This document shows positions 1 through 5,942 of a DNA stretch of 6,159 nt, in pieces. The position numbers and the translations under genes are program-made. The notes beneath the pieces are model-generated. The model was not told where the DNA came from and searched no databases. It saw only the letters and a list, made by a program, of their open reading frames with translations. Position 1 is the stretch's first letter; each line of letters starts with the position of its first letter. Source of the DNA: CAYUNA01 sp047629355 (GTDB taxonomy: Bacteria; Bacteroidota; Bacteroidia; Chitinophagales; Saprospiraceae); the NCBI GenBank assembly GCA_047629355.1, contig JBLHWU010000310.1, positions 1-6,159 of the forward strand, written 5' to 3'.

Positions 1-1
1 G

Positions 2-112
2 AGACCTGAGCATTACGAATCTGCAGGGACACTCAAAGATGCTATCTTTAATATCATTCGTAAATACGATGATGAATTTTCTATCAATTTTTCAAAGAAC
101 TTTAATCTGTAA
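2..112 (+). CDS. C-terminal end of an unidentified protein (5' truncated by window)
   Basis: The frame starting at base 2 is open from the window edge to a TAA at 110-112 and gives 36 residues beginning RPEHYESAGTLKDAIF and ending in NFSKNFNL. The mixed charged/hydrophobic composition looks like the end of a real, probably soluble protein. The frame starting at base 3 is also open to about position 150, but its product looks less protein-like, so the choice of frame is a judgement. I do not recognise the family and assign no function. No clear intrinsic terminator follows the stop. The next 75 bases are plain AT-rich sequence before the first repeat. Confidence 0.5.
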   Translation, partial: RPEHYESAGTLKDAIFNIIRKYDDEFSINFSKNFNL

Positions 113-186
113 CTTATTTATGTCTAACCACTTAACGCATCGTAATTAATTCTACATTAAGACTTTTGTTTCATTCTTTATCAATG

Positions 187-199
187 GGGAGTTTGAGGG
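187..199 (+). repeat. 13-bp repeat gggagtttgaggg, left copy
   Basis: The word gggagtttgaggg occurs here and again exactly at 6099-6111, near the other end of the window. A 9-base part, gtttgaggg, recurs at 336-344 just right of the 130-bp inverted-repeat element. The last two bases of this copy overlap the left terminal repeat of that element. This may be the outer part of a dispersed intergenic repeat or a preferred insertion site. An exact 13-mer shared twice within 6 kb is unlikely by chance in such AT-rich DNA. Confidence 0.55.
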
Positions 200-327
200 G
201 GTTGTGTAAAAAGTCGGTTCAAGTGACAAGCTTACTAAATTTATAAAGTGTAGTAAACTTAAAATCAGTTAATTACATAAAACGAAAAAGCTAATTTTAA
301 ATATAAATTGACTTTTCACACAACCCC
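198..327. mobile_element. 130-bp MITE-like element with 18-bp terminal inverted repeats
   Basis: The left end, 198-215, reads ggggttgtgtaaaaagtc. The right end, 310-327, reads gacttttcacacaacccc, which is its reverse complement with one mismatch. The 94 bases between are AT-rich and hold no ORF, but include an internal hairpin (228-237 against 251-260, one mismatch). Ends of this G-run plus ttgtg form are reminiscent of DDE-transposase insertion sequences, so a deletion derivative moved by a transposase elsewhere is the best reading; this is inference. I see no clean target duplication directly at the ends. The word gtttgaggg lies on both sides (191-199 and 336-344), but the right copy is offset by 8 bases. 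Confidence 0.6.
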
Positions 328-396
328 GAAGAGAGGTTTGAGGGAGGTAGTTATTTAGGCGTTATTGCAATAGGTTATTGTTTTCTAAAGTCCTTA

Positions 397-555
397 GTAA
401 AAACGATTTAATAAGTTCGACCATAATGCGCCGTAATTTTTTCTTCTAAAGAATTCAAAAAATCGTTGCATAGCCTTCGTTACGGAACTATTTTTTGAAT
501 TCTTTAGAAGGGAAAAGGACAAGCATAATGGCCCAAGTTATTGAATCGTTTTTAC
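397..555. mobile_element. 159-bp near-complete palindrome flanked by TTA repeats (MITE- or REP-like)
   Basis: The ends are gtaaaaacgatt (397-408) and its exact reverse complement (544-555), flanked by TTA on both sides (394-396 and 556-558), as expected for a 3-bp target duplication. Moving inward, 409-429 pairs with 523-543 at 16 of 21 positions. Then 443-463 is an exact 21-bp reverse complement of 490-510. Pairing continues with gaps through 465-474 / 479-488 to a tiny apical loop. The whole element could therefore fold as one long hairpin in single-stranded DNA or RNA. There is no ORF. A transposase-mobilised palindromic element is most likely; a structured RNA or a bidirectional transcription barrier cannot be excluded. 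Confidence 0.65.
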
Positions 556-581
556 TTAATGGTTTTACTTGAATAAAAATG

Positions 582-589
582 TAAATTTG
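582..589 (+). promoter_or_regulatory. possible Bacteroidota -7 promoter element (TAAATTTG)
   Basis: The octamer TAAATTTG matches the TAnnTTTG -7 consensus known for Bacteroidota housekeeping promoters. It lies about 70 bases before the ATPase start, 24 bases beyond the TTA repeat that flanks the 159-bp palindrome. No TTTG or TTG sits at the expected -33 spacing (the nearest TTG, 569-571, is too close), so this rests on one element only. If used, transcription would begin near 595-600 and include the leader hairpin that follows. Confidence 0.35.
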
Positions 590-602
590 CGCATTGAGTA
601 CA

Positions 603-637
603 GACGGGTTTTATGAAAATCCGTCCATAAAAAACCC
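603..637 (+). promoter_or_regulatory. leader hairpin upstream of the ATPase gene, with an alternative pairing
   Basis: Bases 603-612 (gacgggtttt) pair with 616-625 (aaaatccgtc) over 10 bp, with one G-U pair and a 3-base loop. In an alternative fold, 606-612 (gggtttt) pairs exactly with 631-637 (aaaaccc), and the two folds exclude each other. There is no T-run after either stem, so this is not a standard terminator. It could be a 5'-UTR stabilising or attenuating structure, or a chance hairpin. No known riboswitch class is recognised. Confidence 0.3.
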
Positions 638-658
638 TTTTCCAAAAAAATTAAACGC

Positions 659-2011
659 ATGGATTCCAGTGAATTAAATAGCCTCCGCGAAGCCATACAA
701 GCCTCTCCAAATAACATCCCGTTGCGGAAGATGTATGCGAATGCTTTGCTTAAAAACAGTTGTTTTCAAGAAGCGGAGATTGAATATAAAGAGGTCCTTC
801 GGATGTCTCCCAATGATGTGAATTTAAAACTCGGACTGATTGAATGCTTCTATGCACAAGAAAAAACGTCGCTTGGTTTGGTCATTATTGAAGAGATAAC
901 GACGCAGTCTGCGCCACCTGCAAGGGCATGGTTACTGTACGCTAAATTACTTTTGCAAAGTGGCAATTCCTTTGAAGCGAAACACACTTACGAAAAAGCC
1001 ATTATTTTAGATAACAACCTAAAGGACAGTTTTTTAGAATCAGAAATCAATCTTGCACAAGGCAAATCTTCCACGCCCGAACCAGAACGCATCAAGATGG
1101 TCAGAGGTGACTCAGGCGATGTGGAAGAACAGGGTAATCAGGTCGATGTCGAGCGTCCAAAAATCAATTTCGAAAGCGTTGGTGGCATGGATAAAGTGAA
1201 AGAGGAGATTAAGATGAAGATTATTTTTCCACTGCAACATCCAGATATTTATAAAGCGTATGGTAAGAAAATCGGTGGTGGTATTATGATGTACGGCCCG
1301 CCTGGTTGTGGAAAAACACATCTTGCACGCGCGACTGCCGGCGAGGTAAATGCGAACTTTATTGCGGTCGGCATCAGTGATATTCTAGATATGTATGTTG
1401 GCTCGAGTGAACGGAATTTACATGCGATTTTTGAAAAAGCAAGAAGTCTAAAGCCTTGTGTCCTATTTTTTGATGAAGTCGATGCGCTTGGTGCGTCTCG
1501 GACGGATATGAAACAAAGTGCTGGACGGCATTTAATTAACCAGTTTTTGTCAGAATTGGACGGGATAGATGATAGTCAGAATGATGGCGTTTTAATACTT
1601 GCTGCGACCAATGCGCCCTGGCATCTTGATTCTGCTTTTCGGCGTCCCGGACGGTTTGACCGCATCATTTTTGTACCGCCGCCAGATGATAATGCACGAG
1701 AATCTATTTTAGATATTAAGTTGAAAGGTAAGCCGACACAGGACATTAATTTTAATAAAATTTCTAAAAAAACACCTGGCTTTTCTGGCGCAGATTTGGA
1801 AGCCGTGATCGACTTGGCGATTGAGTCAAAAATGGAAGCTTCTATGCGCGCGGGACGACCGATTCCTTTGGAAACCAATGATTTACTCCAAGCTGCCAAA
1901 CGCCATAAAGCAACGACTGCCGAATGGTTTCAGACTGCAAAAAATTATGCCCTTTTCGCGAATGAATCGGGTTTGTATGACGATATTTTAACTTATTTGA
2001 AGCTTAAATAA
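659..2011 (+). CDS. TPR-AAA+ ATPase, single AAA domain, meiotic-clade-like
   Basis: This 450-residue protein has two parts. Residues 1-135 are helical with TPR-like repeats (for example PNNIPLRKMYANALLKN and the SGNSFEAKHTYEKAIIL repeat), a likely partner-binding region. After an acidic linker (about 136-165) comes one classical AAA+ domain. It has Walker A GPPGCGKT at 213-220, a pore-loop motif MYVG at 245-248, and Walker B CVLFFDEVDAL at 267-277 with catalytic Glu 273. It also has sensor-1 Asn 318, two arginine fingers Arg 329 and Arg 332 in RRPGRFDR, and a sensor-2 region GFSGADLEA at about 374-382. All key residues are present, so an active hexameric ATPase that threads or remodels proteins is expected. 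The last 50 residues have an EWF...FANESGLYDD region resembling the C-terminal helix of Vps4/katanin-type ATPases; that likeness is by eye. There is no protease domain, membrane segment or signal peptide, so it is cytoplasmic and not FtsH. The substrate is unknown. The ATG at 659 is chosen because it begins the TPR region; no Shine-Dalgarno sequence is visible, as is usual in Bacteroidota. Confidence 0.92.
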   Translation: MDSSELNSLREAIQASPNNIPLRKMYANALLKNSCFQEAEIEYKEVLRMSPNDVNLKLGLIECFYAQEKTSLGLVIIEEITTQSAPPARAWLLYAKLLLQSGNSFEAKHTYEKAIILDNNLKDSFLESEINLAQGKSSTPEPERIKMVRGDSGDVEEQGNQVDVERPKINFESVGGMDKVKEEIKMKIIFPLQHPDIYKAYGKKIGGGIMMYGPPGCGKTHLARATAGEVNANFIAVGISDILDMYVGSSERNLHAIFEKARSLKPCVLFFDEVDALGASRTDMKQSAGRHLINQFLSELDGIDDSQNDGVLILAATNAPWHLDSAFRRPGRFDRIIFVPPPDDNARESILDIKLKGKPTQDINFNKISKKTPGFSGADLEAVIDLAIESKMEASMRAGRPIPLETNDLLQAAKRHKATTAEWFQTAKNYALFANESGLYDDILTYLKLK

Positions 2012-2015
2012 ATAA

Positions 2016-2044
2016 GTACTGGGTATTCGCCAAATACCCAGTAC
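2016..2044. terminator. 12-bp perfect hairpin between ATPase and cytidylyltransferase genes
   Basis: gtactgggtatt (2016-2027) and its exact reverse complement (2033-2044) enclose the 5-base loop cgcca. The stem starts 4 bases after the ATPase stop codon. The sequence following it, ccaaataccaaatttt, has only a weak T-run, so termination would be inefficient at best. Processing, mRNA 3'-end protection or an intergenic repeat are alternatives. ccaaatac occurs at 2030-2037 and 2044-2051, and ccaaat again at 2051-2056, so the right half is partly built of repeated short words reaching to within 6 bases of the next start codon. Confidence 0.45.
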
Positions 2045-2061
2045 CAAATACCAAATTTTCT

Positions 2062-2724
2062 ATGAAAATAGCTGCAATCGTCCCCATGCGCCATTCCAGT
2101 GAGCGGGTGAAGGGAAAAAATTACCGTGATTTTGCGGGAAAGCCACTGTATCATCGTGTGATTGATAGTTTATTGGCCTGCGACGCCATCTCGGAAGTGG
2201 TGATTGATACGGATAGTCCTACGATTTTGGAAGATGCTGCGAAGCATTATCCAACCGTCAAATTATTGGAACGTCCCGAACATCTTCGTGCGGGAGAGAT
2301 TCCAATGAATGATGTTTTGTTGAACACCATCGGTCAATTGGAAGCGGATTTTTTCCTGCAAACGCATAGTACAAATCCATTGCTTTCGGCTGATTCTGTC
2401 AAACGAGGGGTCGATTTATTTCTAAAAAACTATCCAATTTACGACTCCCTTTTTACCGTTACTCGTTTGCAAACGCGACTTTGGGACCCACTGTCAAGAG
2501 CGGTCAATCACAATCCAAATATTTTGCTACGTACACAGGATTTACCTCCGATTTATGAGGAAAACTCTTGCTTGTATATCTTTTCAGAAGACATTTTGAA
2601 ACGGAAACACAACCGAATTGGGGACCGACCGTTTATGTTGGAAATTCCAGCAGAAGAAGCACAGGATATTGATGTGGAGTTGGATTTTCGAGTGGCGGAG
2701 TTTTTGTTTAAAGAAAAGAATTAA
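2062..2724 (+). CDS. cytidylyltransferase of the CMP-sialate synthetase (NeuA) family
   Basis: The 220-residue protein matches the length and layout of single-domain acylneuraminate cytidylyltransferases. These enzymes join CTP to a nine-carbon acidic sugar (sialic, legionaminic or pseudaminic type) to give the CMP-sugar used for surface glycans or protein glycosylation. The N-terminal nucleotide-binding loop is IVPMRHSSERVKGKN (6-20), with Arg 10, Ser 13, Lys 19 and Asn 20 matching the usual P-x-R-x-x-S...K-N pattern. LQTHSTNPLL (99-108) corresponds to the family LQPTSPLR motif. EEAQDIDVELDF (198-209) is the family's C-terminal acidic segment, which helps bind metal. The MRHSSER form of the loop differs from the common ARGGSK form, so the actual sugar is uncertain; KdsB-type activity seems less likely given the DIDVELDF end. 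There is no signal peptide; the protein is cytoplasmic. It begins 50 bp after the ATPase gene on the same strand, and no sialate synthase or epimerase gene is in view. The ATG at 2062 directly precedes the conserved loop. Confidence 0.88.
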   Translation: MKIAAIVPMRHSSERVKGKNYRDFAGKPLYHRVIDSLLACDAISEVVIDTDSPTILEDAAKHYPTVKLLERPEHLRAGEIPMNDVLLNTIGQLEADFFLQTHSTNPLLSADSVKRGVDLFLKNYPIYDSLFTVTRLQTRLWDPLSRAVNHNPNILLRTQDLPPIYEENSCLYIFSEDILKRKHNRIGDRPFMLEIPAEEAQDIDVELDFRVAEFLFKEKN

Positions 2725-2734
2725 TTGGAATTTT

Positions 2735-2812
2735 GGATGTTTGGACTTTTAGATGTTTGGTAAAAAAACACGACTCCGCTAAATATCCAAATTTCTGAAA
2801 ATTTAAAAGTCT
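2735..2812. repeat. imperfect intergenic palindrome with repeated short words
   Basis: gatgtttgg occurs twice with a 16-base period (2736-2744 and 2752-2760). gactttta (2744-2751) is the reverse complement of taaaagtc (2804-2811), and tttgg (2756-2760) can pair with ccaaa (2787-2791). The centre (about 2761-2786) is a loop-like stretch containing cgactccgct. The element fills most of the 95-bp gap and ends 8 bases before the enoyl-CoA hydratase start. It has no terminator-like T-run. Its words resemble those in the 2016-2059 gap, so both may belong to one loosely conserved repeat class. Any effect on translation of the downstream gene is speculative. Confidence 0.45.
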
Positions 2813-2819
2813 AAAAAAT

Positions 2820-3605
2820 ATGAGTTACGAATTTATTTCCATTTCAAATGAAGGCGACGGTATCTATTTGGTCACCATGAATCGCCCTAAATCATTGAAC
2901 GCCATCAACGATGAAACGATGGCGGAATTGCATGATTTCTTTGGCACTAAAGCCTTAGAAATTGCTGATTTAAAAGGTGTTATCATTACAGGTGCTGGCG
3001 AAAAAGCATTTGTGGCAGGAGCAGATATTAAGCAATTTTTGACTTTAGATGTTGAAAAAGCGATAGCGAAATCTCGCTTTGGACAAGAAGCATTTTTCTT
3101 TATTGAGCGCTTTCCAAAGCCTGTTATTGCCGCGGTAAATGGTTTTGCTTTGGGTGCAGGATGCGAGTTAGCGATGGCTTGTCACTTGCGCATTGCTGGC
3201 GAAAAAGCACGCTTTGGACAACCAGAAGTGAACCTTGGCATCATCCCAGGCTATGCGGGTACGCAGCGGCTGATTCAATTGATTGGCAAAGGAAAAGCGA
3301 TGGAATTGTGCATGACGGGCGATATGTTGCGAGCGGACGAAGCGCAGCGTTTGGGCTTGGTCAATCAGGTTGTTCCAGTAGGCGAAGAAGTCGCAAAATC
3401 AAAGGAAATGATGGCGAAAATTTTGACGAAAGGACCGATTGCTATTCAGAAAATCATTGAGACGGTGAATGCTTATTTTCAGTATGATGAAGATGGATTC
3501 GAGCGGGAGGTTACGGAATTTGGTGTGTTGGCTGGTACGACGGATTTTAAAGAAGGTGCAGGTGCTTTTATTGAAAAACGGACGCCAGATTTTAAAGGGA
3601 AGTAA
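2820..3605 (+). CDS. enoyl-CoA hydratase/isomerase family protein (crotonase fold)
   Basis: The 261-residue protein is the normal size for a single-domain crotonase. These enzymes hydrate 2-enoyl-CoA to 3-hydroxyacyl-CoA, usually in fatty-acid, amino-acid or butyrate-type metabolism in the cytoplasm. The N-terminal MNRPKSLNAIN (20-30) is the typical opening strand and CoA-binding segment. The oxyanion-hole motif is AFVAGADIKQF (63-73). The second conserved block is NGFALGAGCELAMACHLRIA (107-126), with Glu 116. GQPEVNLGIIPGYAGTQR (133-150) carries Glu 136. Glu 116 and Glu 136 are 20 residues apart, as are the two catalytic Glu of mitochondrial enoyl-CoA hydratase, so true hydratase activity is likely. 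The C-terminal helical part (about 195-261), ending EKRTPDFKGK, is also typical. Substrate chain length cannot be read from sequence; crotonyl-CoA hydratase is plausible. The gene follows the cytidylyltransferase by 95 bp on the same strand, with no other beta-oxidation gene in view. Confidence 0.93.
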   Translation: MSYEFISISNEGDGIYLVTMNRPKSLNAINDETMAELHDFFGTKALEIADLKGVIITGAGEKAFVAGADIKQFLTLDVEKAIAKSRFGQEAFFFIERFPKPVIAAVNGFALGAGCELAMACHLRIAGEKARFGQPEVNLGIIPGYAGTQRLIQLIGKGKAMELCMTGDMLRADEAQRLGLVNQVVPVGEEVAKSKEMMAKILTKGPIAIQKIIETVNAYFQYDEDGFEREVTEFGVLAGTTDFKEGAGAFIEKRTPDFKGK

Positions 3606-3618
3606 TACCGTTTTTAAC

Positions 3619-3688
3619 TGCTCGAATCTAACAGAGTTTAGACTTTGTCTAGCGTAGACTGAAGTCTAAACACCGTTAGATTCGAGCA
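3619..3688. terminator. 70-bp hairpin between convergent genes, probable bidirectional terminator
   Basis: tgctcgaatctaac (3619-3632) pairs exactly with 3675-3688. After two mismatches, gtttagactt (3636-3645) pairs with 3662-3671. The tip gtcta (3647-3651) pairs with tagac (3655-3659) around a gcg loop. The stem therefore runs almost unbroken for some 30 bp. It begins 14 bases after the enoyl-CoA hydratase stop and lies 48 bases beyond the stop of the convergent exported-protein gene, the natural place for a terminator serving both strands. Neither flank has a long T-run, so a palindromic intergenic repeat that came to act as a transcription barrier is equally possible. Confidence 0.6.
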
Positions 3689-3735
3689 TTAATTAAAAGA
3701 GCGAATACTCCTAACATTAACAAATCACCACTACC

Positions 3736-4332
3736 TTAAAACGCAAAATTCACGACCAACGACCTAGGCAAGGACATACTTCCTATACCGCCAAAACTCG
3801 TTTCTCCATCTTGGTCATCCACGATAAAAAATACATTATAAGCAGCTTCTGCAGATAGCGAAAGTCTTGCATTTATAAAGAACTCCAGACCAAATACTGG
3901 CGCGCCACCAATGCCCAATCGCAAACGGCTCACATCTGTATTGCTAATATTTCGGTAGGACAAATTGGTCTTAAAATCAAAGCCATAAGAGAATCGCCAG
4001 CGGCTCATGAAGTTGATTTGTCGCTCTCGACCGGCTCGAAAATTAATCAGAATATCAGAACTTGTCCCAACCCCTTGTCCATCAACTTCAAACGCTAAAC
4101 CCAAGCCCATTCGATTAATTTTATCATTCTTTCTCTTTTTAAAATTGATAAAATAAGCTGGATTGTTGAAAGAAGAAGAACTTGAAAAATTTAAGAATTG
4201 AGATAACAGATTAGTAACGTCAAAACCGACTTGCTTTTGAAAATCTCCAGCAATATGTGGAATTCCTTCTGCATTTTGACTAAATAAAGGTTGATTTAAG
4301 ATTAATAAGACTGTAAAAGTAAGGTAACGCAT
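3736..4332 (-). CDS. small exported beta-rich protein, possible outer-membrane barrel
   Basis: This is a 198-residue protein of no recognised family. Residues 1-18 form a signal peptide: Arg 2, then a hydrophobic core through LLILNQPLF, with probable cleavage at FS/QN. A serine run (50-54) and a basic patch KKRKNDK (65-71) follow. From about residue 74 onward there are alternating polar/hydrophobic strands (RMGLGLAFEVDG, INFMSRWRFSYGFDF, LEFFINARLSLSAEAAYNVFF). The protein ends VVNFAF, with the terminal Phe typical of outer-membrane barrels folded by the BAM machinery. The size would suit an 8-stranded barrel, but a periplasmic beta protein is not excluded. The gene starts 86 bp downstream of the von Willebrand A lipoprotein gene on the same strand, so co-transcription is likely. 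The gap has no recognisable promoter, only a short hairpin (4344-4349 with 4354-4359). The ATG at 4332 is chosen because it begins the signal peptide. Confidence 0.8.
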   Translation of the reverse strand: MRYLTFTVLLILNQPLFSQNAEGIPHIAGDFQKQVGFDVTNLLSQFLNFSSSSSFNNPAYFINFKKRKNDKINRMGLGLAFEVDGQGVGTSSDILINFRAGRERQINFMSRWRFSYGFDFKTNLSYRNISNTDVSRLRLGIGGAPVFGLEFFINARLSLSAEAAYNVFFIVDDQDGETSFGGIGSMSLPRSLVVNFAF

Positions 4333-4418
4333 AATTGATTTTTTTCATTTTTTAATGAAGAATATTACTCGAATGTGGCCCGAATTAGAGCTTCTCTGGG
4401 CAAAAATGAAACAAAATT

Positions 4419-5942
4419 TCACAAACTCTCCGCAATGTCAATCAAACCCTTCAACTCCTGTCGATAATTAAACGGGTCAAATGTGCTCGCATCTTCTACC
4501 CATTCCGTCAGATTTTCCCAGGTCACAGTTCCTTTATTTGGCGAGTCCCGCAACAGCATTCCAAAGCCAGAAAGTGCAGCAGTAATGCGCATATTTTCAG
4601 ACGACTGCTCAAAAGAAGCAACGGTACTACTGACGTTCAAACTAAGTTGTGAACTCTGGTCTTCATCAGGTTTTTTATATCGAAAATCAATATTGACAGG
4701 CGATTCAGGATTTGGAAATAACGTCGGCTGAATTTGATAAATGGCAGTAATACTTTGATTCGCGCCAATTTCCCCAGCATCCTTCGTATCGTCTTCAAAA
4801 TCTGGATTACTCAACAAACGATTTTCGTAACCAATCAAGCGATAAGCCTTAACGTAATTTGGATTGAACTCCAATTGCACTTTCACATCTTTCGCAACCG
4901 TATGAAACTTTCCAACTTCATCTTTAAACACTTTTTTGGCTTGTTCTAAATTATCCAAATATTCATACGTTCCGTTGCCGTTGTTAGCTAATTGCTCCAT
5001 TTTGCCATCTTGGTAATTCCCCGTTCCTACGCCCAATACGGTCAAGAAAATCCCAGTTTCCCGCTTTTCTTCAATCAGTTCAATTAACGCCTCCTGACTT
5101 GATACGCCAACATTGAAATCTCCGTCTGTACCCAACAATACCCGATTGTTTCCATCTTCAATAAAATTACTTTCTGCAATGTCATAAGCCGTCAAAATAC
5201 CTGCGGCACCTGCCGTTCCTCCGCCAGAACCCAAAGATTCAATCGCTGCTTTAATTGTCGCCTTTTCTGAACCCGAAGTCGATGGCAAAACGACCGCTGA
5301 GGAACCTGCATAAGTCACAATCGCTAACCTATCGTAAGCCTCCAAATCGTCTGTAAACTGAATAAAAGCCTCTTTCAATAGCTCTAATTTATTCGCTGCA
5401 CCCATCGACCCGCTCGCATCAATAAGAAAAACAAAGTTGGTGGCGGGTAAATCTTTTGGCAAAATCTCCTGCCCTTGAATACCGATTCTCAGTAATTGAT
5501 GCCCTTCTGCCCAAGGACATTCCGCCAATTCGCCATTAAGCGCGATAGGATGATTGCCCGTTGGAGCGGCATAGTCCATTGGAAAATAATTGATAAATTC
5601 TTCTGTCCGAACCGCATCTTTTGGAGGCAAGGTTTGGTTGGATAAAAACCGACGCGTGTTGGCATAAGAACCACCGTCTGCATCGACAGAAAAGGTAGAT
5701 TTTGCTTCTTCATTGACGAAAATCCATGGGTTTTCTTCAATTTCATTATAGCCTTCGCCAGCAGTAGAATTGTTGTAACCCGCAGAACCATTCCCTATAT
5801 TTGACAGAGAATAAGAATCAGCGGTAAGGTTTTCTGTCCGCGAAGAATTGACGTCATCCGATTTGGAACAAGAAGAAAGGATTAAAAATGAGCTAACTAC
5901 TATCATAAGTGTAGCTGTTTGTAAAAGAGATTTAACCATCAT
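4419..5942 (-). CDS. YfbK-type von Willebrand factor A domain lipoprotein
   Basis: The 507-residue protein starts with a lipoprotein signal: hydrophobic LMIVVSSFLI, then lipobox LSSC with Cys 25 as the predicted lipid-anchored residue. The following SKSDD is Lys plus acidic, loosely like the surface-export signals described in Bacteroidota. A low-complexity Ser/Asn/Gly linker (about 31-68) follows. Next is the N-terminal domain typical of YfbK-like proteins (about 70-165, with FVNEEAKSTFSVDADGGSYA and TEEFINYFPMDY). The von Willebrand A domain spans about 168-340 and has a complete metal-binding site: DASGS (175-179), Thr 243 in GGTAG, and Asp 273 in GTDGDFNVG. The C-terminal region (about 345-507) matches the family's DUF3520 domain. 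Proteins with a complete site usually bind protein ligands through a divalent metal; the partner is unknown. Location is the outer membrane, facing either periplasm or surface. The start is MM, so ATG at 5942 or 5939 is equally possible. No Shine-Dalgarno sequence is visible; the stretch before the start is A-rich. It is probably the first gene of a two-gene unit with the exported protein downstream. Confidence 0.92.
   Translation of the reverse strand: MMVKSLLQTATLMIVVSSFLILSSCSKSDDVNSSRTENLTADSYSLSNIGNGSAGYNNSTAGEGYNEIEENPWIFVNEEAKSTFSVDADGGSYANTRRFLSNQTLPPKDAVRTEEFINYFPMDYAAPTGNHPIALNGELAECPWAEGHQLLRIGIQGQEILPKDLPATNFVFLIDASGSMGAANKLELLKEAFIQFTDDLEAYDRLAIVTYAGSSAVVLPSTSGSEKATIKAAIESLGSGGGTAGAAGILTAYDIAESNFIEDGNNRVLLGTDGDFNVGVSSQEALIELIEEKRETGIFLTVLGVGTGNYQDGKMEQLANNGNGTYEYLDNLEQAKKVFKDEVGKFHTVAKDVKVQLEFNPNYVKAYRLIGYENRLLSNPDFEDDTKDAGEIGANQSITAIYQIQPTLFPNPESPVNIDFRYKKPDEDQSSQLSLNVSSTVASFEQSSENMRITAALSGFGMLLRDSPNKGTVTWENLTEWVEDASTFDPFNYRQELKGLIDIAESL

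Noticed and set aside
113..658. Possible CRISPR array, retron or small-RNA system in the long gene-free stretch
   Set aside because: There are no regularly spaced direct repeats, reverse transcriptase or cas gene. The structure is explained by two inverted-repeat elements.
1112..1321. Minus-strand ORF of 69 codons inside the ATPase gene
   Set aside because: It lies wholly antisense to a clear AAA+ coding region and its product has no recognisable features.
1576..1899. Minus-strand ORF of 107 codons inside the ATPase gene
   Set aside because: It is antisense to the conserved arginine-finger and sensor-2 region, so it is a by-product of codon usage there.
659..3605. Three plus-strand genes as a new functional (for example defence) system
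   Set aside because: The ATPase, sugar-nucleotide enzyme and crotonase have no shared pathway, are separated by palindromic gaps, and include no nuclease, sensor or toxin-like partner.
3161..3657. Two plus-strand ORFs (3161-3460 and 3469-3657) overlapping the enoyl-CoA hydratase gene
   Set aside because: They lie in another frame across conserved crotonase motifs, and their products are not protein-like. The second merely runs into the intergenic hairpin.
4483..4949. Two plus-strand ORFs (4483-4731 and 4734-4949) opposite the lipoprotein gene
   Set aside because: They are antisense to the C-terminal part of a well-supported gene, with no family resemblance.
5489..5791. Minus-strand ORF of 100 codons in another frame of the lipoprotein gene
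   Set aside because: It overlaps the conserved N-terminal domain of the YfbK-type protein in a different frame.
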